Source: Naematelia aurantialba
Taxonomy: Eukaryota; Basidiomycota; Tremellomycetes; Tremellales; Naemateliaceae
Direction: 5' to 3'
NCBI GenBank assembly: GCA_021527695.1
Contig: JAKFAO010000007.1
Span: forward strand, 186,001-250,000
DNA: 64,000 nucleotides
Made by a program: the position numbers and the translations under genes. The notes beneath the pieces were generated by a model. That model was not told where the DNA came from and searched no databases. It saw only the letters and a list, made by a program, of their open reading frames with translations. Below, in pieces: positions 21,574 to 32,890 of this stretch; the first letter of the stretch is position 1; the number at the start of each line of letters is the position of its first letter.

Positions 21574-23925
21574 TCGTGATGTGCGTGGATAACAAGGAGT
21601 GGTCGTGATGTGATACGGATGGAGGCAAGAGGAGATGAAGGTGGCGCAAGAGGATATGATGGTGGCGCCGATGCCGGTGGTGGTGGCGCCAATATGATGA
21701 GCATTGGTGATGATGGTGGCGCAGATGGTGACGAGAATGGCGCCGGTGGTGATGATGGGGCCGTATAGTCGGCGACGGAAACCGCTCAGCAAGTGGCAAG
21801 AATGACAGCAGTGCTGTCAGTGCTGTCACTACGCAGACGCAGGTGCCAAGTGGCTCCTGATCGGATAGGCATGGTCTTGGGCATTACAGAACCAATGTCG
21901 CAGTTTGCATGGACGGCAACCCAGCATGTATCGCTTACTTTTCTCTGCTATGTTCACTGTCTTCGCTGTGTGTCGGTTGTCATTCTGTCATTGGCCTCTG
22001 ACTTGCCTGAATCTGACATCTGGCATCTGGCATGGGCATGTGTCACCTGACATCTGAATCCTGTGTTCCTGGCCGGCTGACGGACACTACCGCCCAAGAC
22101 GACAGACGACATTACCGTCTGGGAACAGAGCATCGCCGTCTTCCGCCCCTTGTTAAAGTCAGTACTTACGTTATAATTACTCTACATTAGTAAGCACGCC
22201 CCCCGGTCAGCCACAGCTGACGAAGGCACGACACGTGTATCCATCTCAAACACGAGCATGAACACAAGGACAACCACGAGCATAAACGCGAGCGTGAGCA
22301 TGAACACGAGCATAAACGCGAGCATAAACGCGAGCGTGAGCACGACAAGAGCTGGACACAAGCAGGCGCTCGGACATCGAGAGCCCTCTAGCCGAGGAGG
22401 TGAATCGACAAAAGAGTACAAGTTACACAACGCATCCGGAGTCCAGACGCGCCGTGCCACGACATGTCGCGTCCAGGAAGACAGAGCACGGCACTTGCAA
22501 ACCTTATTCTCCCATCCCGGACGGCCCTCCCCCCGTCCTCCCCGCCTTCTCCCGTTGCCATTGCAGTGCAACCATGCAACCATGCCGTCCCGAACGCGGA
22601 CTAGCATGCAGATTTGTTCCGAGGCTCGTATCCTGGCCCTCGGGGCCCACAGCAGCGCAGGCCAGAACGTTTGGCCTGGTCTCTGGTCTTTGGACCAAAC
22701 AACCAACTTACGCAACGCACACTGCACAAACAAAATTGGAACATTACTGCTGGAGAGACCAGGGCGACAGAGTCAAGGGGGAGAATGAGACAAGGACGAC
22801 AGAGCAACCCAGGCACCAGGTCCCAGCTGATGCACAAACTCTAAGAGAGATCGCCCCTAGGCCTCGATCCCCAGGTTGTCGCTGCACTCGTTGCCCGTTC
22901 CGTGGACGACAGAAGCGGCGGGGTGAACCGAAAAGAGCGGGGGAGGAGAGGACAAGGGGGGAAGAGACACGAGTTTGACAGGAGAGGAAATGCCGAAATG
23001 CGGCGGTTGCGACGCGTTGCGGAAACCCTATCAGGTGGAAACACCCGAGAGTTGCCGGGACCAGGGGACGGCAAGGAACGCTGGGCAGGGGAGCAGAGGG
23101 GGGGGAGGGGAGACGGGGGCCGACAGCATGAGAGGATGACAGGGGAGAACGGGGAACGGGGAGAGGGAACAGGGCAGCAGGGCGAGAGGACAACAGGGAG
23201 ACGGCGACAGGGGCGCTGCTGTAGCTGGTAATTCCTGGTCACTGCCCCCCCCCCTCGTCGACGATCTGCCAGGGACGCAGACGGGCACAACCCCGAGCCT
23301 AAAACCACGCAGAGACCAGGAAAACCTTAGGGCGAACCCTTAGGGACGTTGGGATCACAGTCTAGCTTCTGAGAGGTACCTCGGACCTGGAAGAGTACTC
23401 TTGGAGACACGAATCTTTGCCCCCCGCCGGTGCAAACCAGTGAGAAAGAAACGCAAGAAACTTGGCTCACAGAGTTGGAACCGTCAGCGGCTGTGTCTCA
23501 CCGTCCCACTTGTCCACCTCTTTCCCCTCTGTCCAACCTCGCAGCTCCCAGCTCTCACTCTGCGCTCTGTCCGCTGGCCGCCTCCAGAGAGTTCTCGGAC
23601 GCCCTCCCCCGTGCTTGGCCGCTGGCGCTTCCACCTCCGCTTGAAACCACCCTCGTGTCCGCCTTCGCATCCGGAGCATCGCTCGCCGCAACCGAAACAA
23701 GCAGGCCGCCAGCATATCTTGCTCCACACCAGTCGAAGAATTCCCACCTGTTTTGGCGTTTGGTGTTTGACTCATCCATCTCATCAACGGCTGCACCTAT
23801 CAGTACGCCACCTCGGTCGTGATATTGATCTTGCGACCCATCAGCACCACTCGACGTCGACCCTCACACGCCTGCCTGCGACGGTCACTCGCCCCTGGCA
23901 TTCGGTCCCACGGCACTCGAGCACC
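21574..23925. other. 2.35-kb repeat-rich gap between two regulator genes
   Basis: No gene supported. It contains a GTGATGTG-CGTGGATAACA(A/T)GGAGTG pair just after the stop at 21573, a GGTGGCG-rich block (21640-21750), an ACGCGAGC(A/G)TGAGC array at 22255-22345, and a strongly purine-biased, G-run-rich stretch (about 22890-23220). Reading frames here are shadows of these repeats. Confidence 0.5.
22255..22345. repeat. Degenerate 12/18-bp repeat (AACGCGAGCGTGAGCATG / AACACGAGCATA)
   Basis: Units of 6 bp (ACGAGC, GTGAGC, ATGAAC, ATAAAC) recur in a regular order in non-coding DNA. Confidence 0.7.
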
Positions 23926-26468
23926 ATGAACGACCATCAAGCGTATCCAGCATACGAGGAAAGAGGCGAAATCAGGGAACGCAGAGAGCCAGTGAGTCTT
24001 CCTTCTCCAGTCGTCGCGTTTCCTTCCTGTTGGGCACGTTGGCATTTCAGCCGTGCGGCCGCGTCGATGTTGCGATTGCGGCTGGAGGGGGGCGATGGGT
24101 ATCCCAGGCAGAGGCATGAGGCTCGAGGCCACTACGGGATGCTGGGACCTCGAGCCATGTCCCCCTCGTGCTGCGTGTGCGTCGTGTTTGAATTTCGGGC
24201 GCGAAGCGAGGGAGAGTGGCCGAACCCGGGCCACATTGATGGCCGCGGTCTGATGCCCGGCGAGCTCGGGGGTAGCGATGGCTCCGACACGTGAACTACA
24301 CCTGCTCTTAACTTTGCGTCTCTTACAACACCTGGACTACCCTGCCAGCGCTGGGTTGCACGCTCGCACCCCAAGCTGTGCTGTCTGCCATTGTCCCGTC
24401 TGCACGCCATGGCTAGCCGTCTCCCTCACCACCAACGAGCTCCTCGTCGCTGCCACTTTTTTTGCGCTTGGGCACACCTGCACCTGCCTTCTTCACCACC
24501 TGACGATCCATGCGCTGACGATCATTCCCCGCTCGCAGTTCAATCAACAGTACTCTCAGCCGCCTCATCCCCAGCAACACCTGCAGAGCCAGACGTCTCC
24601 ATCGCAATCGGCCTCTCCGTTCGCCTTTGCGCCACCGCCGCTCTCGCACTCCACCTCGGCGGGCTCGCGCCCCGTGCCCTCGCTGCATCACTCGGACCAG
24701 ACCGCACAGCAGCCATCGCAGCCGTACAACTACTACCCGCATCCTGCCAAGTCGTTCCCCTCGTACGCATCCAGTGCGCCGATGGGCTACCGTTCGTATT
24801 CAAACGAGTGGCAGCGGCCTCTGGCACCCTCGCTCGCTCGCACGCCCAGCTTGTCCACCAACAACGCTCCGGCCCAAGGCAGTCCCCTGGCCAGCCCGTA
24901 CCAGCGTCAAGTGTCCAACGGGTACCCCAGTCCGCACGCCCTGTCGTCGCCACAACGACCCAACGTGTATCCCCAGCAGTACTACTCGTCAGGCTCGTAC
25001 CCTTCATCAGCGGAGATGCCACGTTCGATGAGCTATCCCTCAACGTACGCCCAGCCATACACGTACCTCCCGTCAATGTCTACACCATCGATACCGATGC
25101 ATCAGAGCGGCACACTCCCGCCGCTAGTGCGACACAACACGACCGGCACAATGGACGGCGGTATCCCAGGATTGGACCGCCCGAGCCTCGGCTATTCGTT
25201 TGCCAACCGACTGCCGCTTGTGGACCGGCCCTTCAAGTGCGACGAGTGTGTCCAGAGCTTTGTGAGTGGTTTCTCCGTGCCCATAGTCGCTCGCAGCGGG
25301 CTGACCGAGCCAGAACCGCAACCACGATCTGAAGCGCCACAAACGGATACATCTCAGCGTCAAGCCATTCGGCTGCGACAAGTGCGGCAAGATGTTCTCG
25401 CGCAAAGACGCCCTCAGGCGGCATTGGCTCGTCAAGGGCTGTCGCGGCGAAGAAGGGGCTACTGCTCCTATCAGTACGTGCACCCCTCGCCTGTACTTGA
25501 CCTGTGCTTTTCCTCAAGCTGACGCGATTCAGTCCCCATGTTCCCGCTCAACTCGAACCCGCCGGGCCTGTCGCCGCCATCACCGCCAGGGAACGTCTCT
25601 CCGTCCGAGCACGGTCACTCCGGGATGGGGTACCACCCGCCGGCCTCATTCTCGCACCCGGCGGCGCCGCCTCCGCTGAACACGCTGCCGATGCGCCAGG
25701 CGTCTGACCAGAGCCAGATCATCGTGACGCCCAGTGAGGTGGCGAGCCAGTCGATGCGCGCCGAGATCGCCACGCCGATGGACGAGCCGATGGTCGTCGA
25801 CTCGACGATGGGCGAGCCGCACTCGAGCAGCGCTCGCGGGAGCGGAAGCTCCATGGGCGAGTCGACCGGGTACTTTGAAGGCGTGGTCGGGCTGAAGCAA
25901 GACGGCACGGCTCTGATCGACAGCACAGCCGGCGTGCGCTCCAGCAGCGGCCGCGCGCCGGGGCCCAGCTCGCCGTACTCGCGTTACGCGACGAGCCCCC
26001 ATCCGTACCGCCGGCCAGGGGGAGGGGCTAACGGCGGCAGCGGCAGCGGCAGCCTGGACTCGCCGAACCGCACCCAGGTGTCGCCGTCGTATCCCGCCCG
26101 CTCGTCACCCAGCAGCACGGAGCACGACGCCAAGCCCGTCTTTGCTCTGCCCTTTACGCCCACGGGACAGAACTACCAGTCCCAAGATGGGATGCTGGCG
26201 CCGCCACACGAGAGCGTGCGCATGGAGAAGCAGCACAGCACCGAGAGCGCGCCCGAGACATGGCAGAGATGGTGAGTCGCTTCGTCCCTAGTCCCGCGTG
26301 CCGCACGCACCTGCAATCTGCAACGTGTCACCGAGCACGGCTGACGAAGCGAGCAGGCACCGCCCATCGTTCCCCTTCCCCCCGCCGCCAGGGGCCAACT
26401 ACCACAGCTTTGACCCGTCCAGCGCAGCCATCGACGTGCCCGCCACCGCAGCCCAGGGCTACCCGTAA
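23926..26468 (+). CDS. C2H2 zinc-finger transcription factor, Crz1-like
   Basis: Probably the calcium/calcineurin-responsive regulator. Five exons (23926-23991, 24539-25261, 25314-25473, 25533-26271, 26357-26468) give 599 residues. The N-terminal ~260 residues are Gln/Ser/Pro/Tyr-rich and disordered. Two C2H2 fingers follow: PFKCDECVQSF-NRNHDLKRHKRIH, then PFGCDKCGKMFSRKDALRRHWLVKGC. The second is a C2HC finger ending in KGC, the pattern seen in basidiomycete Crz1. The C-terminal region is Ser/Pro-rich; QSQIIVTPS is a possible degenerate calcineurin-docking (PxIxIT) site. The first intron (23992-24538, 547 nt) is unusually long and may hold another exon or control elements. The exon 4-5 join (acceptor after GACGAAGCGAGCAG) gives PPPPGANYHSFDP, ending in GYP. 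The finger pattern is certain; the Crz1 identity is inferred. Confidence 0.85.
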
Positions 26469-27937
26469 TGACATCTGGTGTCTGTCGTCTGTCGTGTCGT
26501 CTTGCGCCCGTCGTCCGTCGCACGCTTTCGCTGCCATATCGACTAGCCTCGTCGGCGGCCTCATCAACCACCACAGCGGTCCAGTCTACACTGTTCGGCC
26601 ATCTCATCCCCTCTATGACATCTCGACCATCACCATGGCATCTCGTCCCTGCCTCGCCCTTGGCCGCCCTCGGCCGCCTCGTCGCCATGGCGAGTCGTCG
26701 TCATCCACGTCTATCCGTCCCCATCTCGGCTCAAAATGTACATCTCGGGTACTCTGTTTACACGTCCACACCTCACCTGCCCCACCCACTGCTCCTTTTG
26801 TAGTTAAGGACAATCGCGCTGTCTGTGCTGTTTCGGTCTAGCTGTCTAATCTTCTGCTCTCCGCGGCCACGCGGTACGCTCCTGCCGTTCTCGCCGTTCG
26901 CTCTTACTCTTTTGTCTAGTTTTTCGTTCTAGTTGTTTAGTTTTTCGTCGTTAGTTTGTGTGGGTCCTTCGTTTCTTCGTTTCGTCTTTCGTTTTTTCGT
27001 TTCGTCGCTTCCTTTTCTCATCGTTTCGTCGTGCGTGGTTTCGTCGCTTCGGTCCTTGCCGCTCTACCTAGTCGCGACGGAGCCCGGGCGCGCAGGATTC
27101 CATAGACTGCACTGCGTGATGCATGAACTGCCAGCGTGCCCGACTCTTAGGCCACCGATTCTTGGGGTCACCGATTCTTGGGGGCACCGATTCTCGTGCT
27201 CTCAGTGTCGTTATCTAATCTCCAAACCAAGACAGACGTCTGAATCACCATAATCCGCCATTCAGCCCTAGAAATGCTTTCATGGCGTCTGGTGGCGTTG
27301 CGTCTCTTCCCGCCCCTATGCCACACGCCACTTCATTTCGCATCGAGGCAGGCACCGCACCAGCGCACCAGCAGGCGAGGCGCCTTCCCGGTCCAGGTGG
27401 CGGCTATCCCCACAGAATGCATGTGGTCGCACAAGCACCACGCGAGAGGATCAGGATGCAATGCATATGCCCATATGCACGTATGTCCCCGGAGGCACCG
27501 AGGACACTAGATCCATACTACACGCTTGGTGGGAGACATGATGTTATACTGCGCCACTTTGTCCCTCTGCTTTGTCCCTTTGCTTTGCCGCCTTGCTCCT
27601 TCGCCCTCGAAGCCCACATGCCCATACAGCACACAGCACACAGCACACAGCACACAGCACACAGCACACAGCACACAGCACACAGCACACAGCACACAGC
27701 ACACAGCACACACAACACAGCACATAGCACACAGCACACAGCACACAGCACACAGCACACAGCACACAGCACACAGCACACACAACACAGCACATAGCAC
27801 ACAGCACACAGCACATAGCTACATTCCTCTGTGAGAATAGCCCATTCGGCTCATCAAGAGGCACCTTCTCGCCGCCGCTTCGATACCAAACTCGGTCTCT
27901 CCTCGGGCCCAGTCTCCCGTCCCGTCTCGGTTCTCGG
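26469..27937. other. Convergent intergenic region with T-rich block and 7-mer satellite
   Basis: Both neighbours end here. From about 26900 to 27050 the + strand is T/TTCGT-rich. A CACACAG satellite follows at 27627-27822. No gene supported; the long frames through the satellite are repeat artefacts. Confidence 0.55.
27627..27822. repeat. (CACACAG)n 7-bp satellite with 70-bp higher-order period
   Basis: About 27 units of the 7-mer. A variant block CACAACACAGCACATAGCAC occurs at 27711 and again at 27781, exactly 70 bp (ten units) later, showing that a larger block was duplicated. Confidence 0.95.
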
Positions 27938-30900
27938 TCATGACAACACAGCGATGAGGTGACTCGACAACACATCCTGCTCCTCGGCGACCACTACGCC
28001 CCGTGTCAGCCTCTCGTCCAAGTACACCTACGCCGAGGCTATCGCGACGCCGACGCATGCTACGCTCCATCCACTCTCCACTCACCTTTCAAGACGATCT
28101 TGATAAACCTCCGAGCAACCTCTGCATTCTCCGCTTCCAGCTTCCCCAATCCCTCTCTATCCAGCTTCCACAGCACCCCCTCTCGTTCGGCCACGACCGT
28201 GGCGTTCCGTTCCGTCTCGCTGAGCGTACTCAGGTCACCCGCAATCGTGCCAGCCACCATCGTCTCCTGCACCAGCTCGCGGTGGTCATCGTACGTATAT
28301 GTCGCGCGCAACGCCCCCGATTCGATAAGGTACAACCCGTCCGCCGAGTCCTTTTGCCGCCACAGTACTTCATTGGCGGAGACCAAGGTGCGCTTGAAGT
28401 ACGGAGCGAGAGCTAGGTAGAAGTTTATGTCGTCTGCAGCCACGTAGGCGTCGAAAGTCTGCATGAGGAGTGGCAGGGGTTGATCGAATGCCGTTTTCGA
28501 TGGCGATTGACCCTCGGTCTGACCATGACCCTCCGGAGGGATAAATGCTATCAGCAAGCGTTAGCATAACGTACAGGACGCATGATGGTTTGTTGCGCAG
28601 GCACGGGCGATGTCTTGGCGAAGAGAAGAGTCACGGCTTAGGAAATCACGCACAGTGGGGCAAGGTGTTGTCGCCAGCTTTGGCGAGGTGAGACCGTCGA
28701 GGGCTGTTTTGGAATGACTCGGCCAGGCTGAAAGGCGGTTTCGCTACTTTGGGGAAATCAATTCGTCCCGTCAAATCCGTCTCTGCTTTCTGCATCTGGC
28801 TCTCGTAGAATGCCGTACTATGTCATATCAGCGTCTGATCCCTCCGCCCCACTGATTTCGTGTTAAACTCACAGATACGCGTTTTCGGTCCACTCCAAAG
28901 CCTCGTTCAGCCCCGCAAACACTTCGACACCTCGTTCGGGATCAGACCACAGATCAACACTTCGTAACGCCGTCCCGACAAGCCCATCGGGCGCCGCACC
29001 GCACAGGATGAGCAGCACGTCTTTCGCCTTGAGCAGCCGCTGAACCCGTACGAACGCTTCCGCAGAGGAAAAGTCGAGGCCATGCACAAGCGCTAGGTCG
29101 ATGATCAGGAATCGGATCGGGTTGTGCTGCCATAGTGCAACTTCGAGAAGCTTGCGGATTTCGTCTTCCACAGTGTTGATTGTCCCGAAGAATACTGAAG
29201 GACGTTAGTGAACTCGATTAGGGGAAGGGTCCGCAGGGGAGAAGGGGAGGCAGAAGCGAGAAGGCGTCGGTAGACAGAGGACCGACGAAAGGGGGGAATC
29301 AGGAATGCTAGGGGAAGGGTAGGGACAAAAGGGAATGAGATCGAGAAGAGCCAGAGGAACAAGGAAAGCAGGGACTCACGAAATCCCTGCAGCTTCATGA
29401 CGCAAGTCTGCGACCCCACCTGCTGAATGAACGCTCGCTGACTACGTGGCCGGCGAACGGTCGACTTTGCCGTCGCACCATCAAAGACACTTCTGATGGC
29501 CCGTCTCCGGGAAGACTGCACGACGAAGAAGACGCACGCGAGTATGATGCCGAATAACAAGCCGATGACAAAGTCCCATCTATCCCGAAGGCATCAGCAT
29601 TCGCACTGGAAAGGTAGACGACAGTCAAAAGACATGGAAGCGAGGACACGCAACATGCAGATGAAGCGACATGAACGCAGCAGAAGTGCCACCCAGCCGT
29701 AGGAGAGACACAAAACCCGCAGGAGAAGTGGCACGATAAATAGCAGAAACAGGCACACGACGAGAGACAGGGTAGCGACATTAGACGTACAGAGTCATGC
29801 CGATCGCAATTGCACAAATGGTGATGTACTCGCTCCGGTTGACGCGATGGCGCGTATCCCATACGGCCTCGACGACCAGATCGATGCCCAATACAAAGAT
29901 CAAGGCGCCAACGACCATGACCGGCAAGTAACTGATCACTGTTGGTCCGACGAACATGATGGCAGCTGTTGCGGCGGTGAGCATCAAGCCCGACAGCCTA
30001 GAGCCGCCGCCGACTCGGTAGACTGACCACTGGTCAGCCATGCGCCAAAGATGACAAGGGCCAGAAGGCGAGGCACGAAATAAGTAAGGAACCAGAGGTG
30101 AGCAAGCGGGAGGGGCAAGGGGGACAGGGGGATCGAGACGGGAGATGAGTCGGCCTACGTACAGAGCACAGTGTTCACATATGTCAAATAATTGGGGACG
30201 GTCCCAACGAGACCAGCGGCAAAGTTGGAGAAACCATGCGCGACAAGCTCGCGATCAAGTTTGACATTGTCCTCGCTCAAACTGACCCCCAACGCGGGGA
30301 CCTACCAAGGTGTCAGCTTCACGCCATGGAACCCGATGTGGGTTGGATGTGGGAAGTTGGGTTTTAAGGTGCTAGGCGTTGGTGTTGTGTGTTGAGTGTA
30401 GCGGGTTGGGTGTTGGCTGTTGCGCGCTTACGTTTAGAGGAACGTGGAGGATACCAAAAAACACCAGCGCAAGTTGAGTAGGCATCGCCGCCCAAAACGC
30501 ACCCCAGTTGGTCTTTCCGAAATCCTGTCGTACCGATCAGCCACCTCATCCGTCCTTGCTGGACGACCGCCACCTCCCACGGATAGTAGCAACTCACGAA
30601 ATTGGTGTAAAATTTCCACCACGCCTGAGTGTTCTGTCCGACATCAAACACCCAGCCCGAATTGCGCAGGTCTTGAAAGTCCCAGCGGCCGATCGCGACG
30701 ACGATGTAAAAGATGGCCGGGATGAAGAAAAAGTAGGCTGGGAAAACAAGCTGGTGGTGGTAAAAGTGAGTGATTACGCGGAGTAGGATCGCCAGGCCCA
30801 AAGGGATAGTCCAGAGAAGAACGGCGTGTATGGATCGAAAGAACATCCGTAGAGTGTTGAGGTTGTATTCGAAACCTTCTTCCTTGAGGCCGAGGGATAC

Positions 30901-32890
30901 TTCCAGACCAGTTTCGATCAAGAAAATACCCACGCCCCCAATACATCTGCAAAATGTTAGGATCGAGCTGGCTTGGCAGAGTAGCAAGAGTGTGGCGAAA
31001 GAACCAAAGAAACTCACCCCACAAGGATATGGCGGGGAAAGTATCCGATAAGCGAGCCCAGCTTGAAGAAGCCCAGAGCAAAGAATACGAAACCTGCGGA
31101 GACGTCAGCAGGCACAGCATGCGATTCAAGCCACCCGACTCGCCAGTCAAAATGGAGCTGAAAGCAAACGAAACCATGGTGGTGGCGATGATCGCTCGGC
31201 CCTGCCATATCAGCACCAGCGCTAGCTTCGCAAAGCAGTCATGGGTCATGGGATAACTTACATCGTCCCCAATCTCCGTTTGGATGATATTGACCAAGAT
31301 GTGGAAGAACGGCACAGCCTCAATCATCATTGAGCCATTACCGCCTGGGAAGATGCTCCCGCCAAGAGAGAAAACGAGTTGCGAAACAATGCAACTGTAA
31401 CAATCAGGTCTCTGTTGCCAAATTCGGACAACAGAAGGAGAAGACGAACGACATGAAGAACATCGAGACGCCAAGGCTACCGAAATCTTGAAAGACGGGG
31501 TTCGCAGGAAATCTGAATGGTCAGCCGGAAAGAGGGAAATAACGGTGGATGCTCGGCCACCCACAAGATCATGCCGTAGCTGACACCATCTAACACGTTC
31601 AGTAACAAGCCCAACACCACACTGGGCAGCGTTTTGATTGGCTCTGCGATTGTGCTCCTGACGACGTCCTGCACCGTGACCTTTTCTGCCCGCTTCTTCC
31701 ACGCATAGACGTCGTCTCGCCATCGACTGGCCAACGGACGTTTCCCATTTGGTCCACCAGGTAGGAGAGGCGTTGACTCTGACGCCCGCTCCACGTCCTG
31801 CCGTTCCACCTCGGAGGCGAGGTAAAGCCGTAGATCTGACGAGTCGTGCTGATCTCCATCCATCTCTTCCACCTCCGTCAAGGAGACGCGCTTGGGTACT
31901 GGCGTCGCTTCTGCTGAGGCTGTTGACCCTTCTTCGGAATTTGACAAGATCTTGCCGTCCGCCTCGTCTTCGTGTACGGGGGACAAACCCTTGGCAGATT
32001 CGTCCTGGGAAGATGCTGCTTGCTGCGCAGCTCGTTCCCGGTCCATCATCATGCTCAGTCCACTTCGAGCGCCGGTACCAAAGCTTCCGGGCACCGTCTG
32101 ATGTGGCACGTCTGCGTTGATGCTCTGACTCAGGTGGCTGGGGTTGGTAGGCTTGTGAACGGTCGAAGCGGTGCGGGAAGCTTGCGGAGAGACAGAGGGA
32201 TGAACGAAGTCGTTGGACCCGCCTGAGGAGGTGGTGGTCTGCCGGGGACGGTTAGATGAAGTGAATGATAGTGATGCGAGGCGGTTGGACGAGTCCCGGA
32301 TAGCCTGTGACGAGGTCGAGAGGGATGTGGATGCAGGATTCCCCGAGCGTCTGTACAGGTGTCTCAGCTTGTACTGCGCGTCCAGGGAGATTCTTCATCG
32401 GCTTGTCCTCGGCAAAGAAGAGCAGTGCGAGAGAGAGAGTAGAGAAAGGCAACAGAGACAAGAGAAGTAGGAGCGAGAGAAGAGAAGTAGGAAGAGAGAG
32501 AAGAGAAGAAGAAGATTGGGAGAGAAGAGTTGGAAGCCGAGGGAAGACTCACTCGTCGAGATCGGTGCTTCCGTTCCGGCGACTTAGCGCACCATAGCGT
32601 GATCCCCCATCATCTTCTCCAGATGGTGTCTGCGGCTGGCTAGCGCCACTGATCCGCCTTGACAAGGCCTGAGAGACCTGGGAGATGAACCCGTCCCGCG
32701 CCGGACTGGTGCCGCGACTGGCAATCCCACTCCAGCCAGGACCGTGGCCTTGGTCGTCTGTACGGATGGAAAAGCTGCTCGAGGACGGCGAGAAGACGGC
32801 GGGTGCTGGATGCTGCGAGATCGAGTGGGAAGGTGACATGTTGGTCCTGTGATTGAGGTGCGGCGAGGCAGCGGGGTCCCGGGCGGGCAT
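27938..32890 (-). CDS. SulP-family transporter with STAS and cyclic-nucleotide-binding domains (Vsb1/YGR125W-like)
   Basis: A multi-exon membrane transporter. The start at 32890 gives a long Ser/Pro-rich cytosolic N-terminus (SRRISGASQPQTPSG, SESTPLLPGG). Then come SulP helices: LPSVVLGLLLNVLDGVSYGM (about 31570-31630), TMVSFAFSSILTG, GVGIFLIETGLEVSLGL (about 30890-30950) and VMVVGALIFVLGIDLVVEA (about 29880). A STAS domain follows (RFLIIDLALVHGLDFSSAEAF, about 29040-29120), then a cNMP-type beta-barrel (EVLWRQKDSADGLYLIESGALRA, about 28290-28360; AGTIAGDLSTLSETERNATV). The domain order matches yeast Ygr125w/Vsb1, which acts in vacuolar basic amino acid storage, rather than plasma-membrane sulfate permeases. 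The last exon (27938-27993) adds VVAEEQDVLSSHLIAVLS; the frame otherwise stays open from the exon ending at 28086 to 28060. Substrate is not determinable here. Confidence 0.9.

Noticed and set aside
22258..23308. Several frames of 100-190 residues on both strands
   Set aside because: They follow the ACGCGAGC repeat and the purine-rich block, with composition set by the DNA repeat.
24391..25332. 313-residue frame overlapping the Crz1-like gene
   Set aside because: It is a +1 shadow of the real exon 24539-25261, which carries the zinc-finger frame and Gln/Ser-rich N-terminus.
27507..27975. Long Cys/Val/Leu-rich and His/Ser/Thr-rich frames on both strands
   Set aside because: They are translations of the CACACAG satellite; a 7-bp unit keeps several frames open at once.
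30644..31723. 359-residue minus-strand frame in the SulP gene
   Set aside because: It runs through introns and mixes frames; SulP helices are recovered only when the introns are removed.
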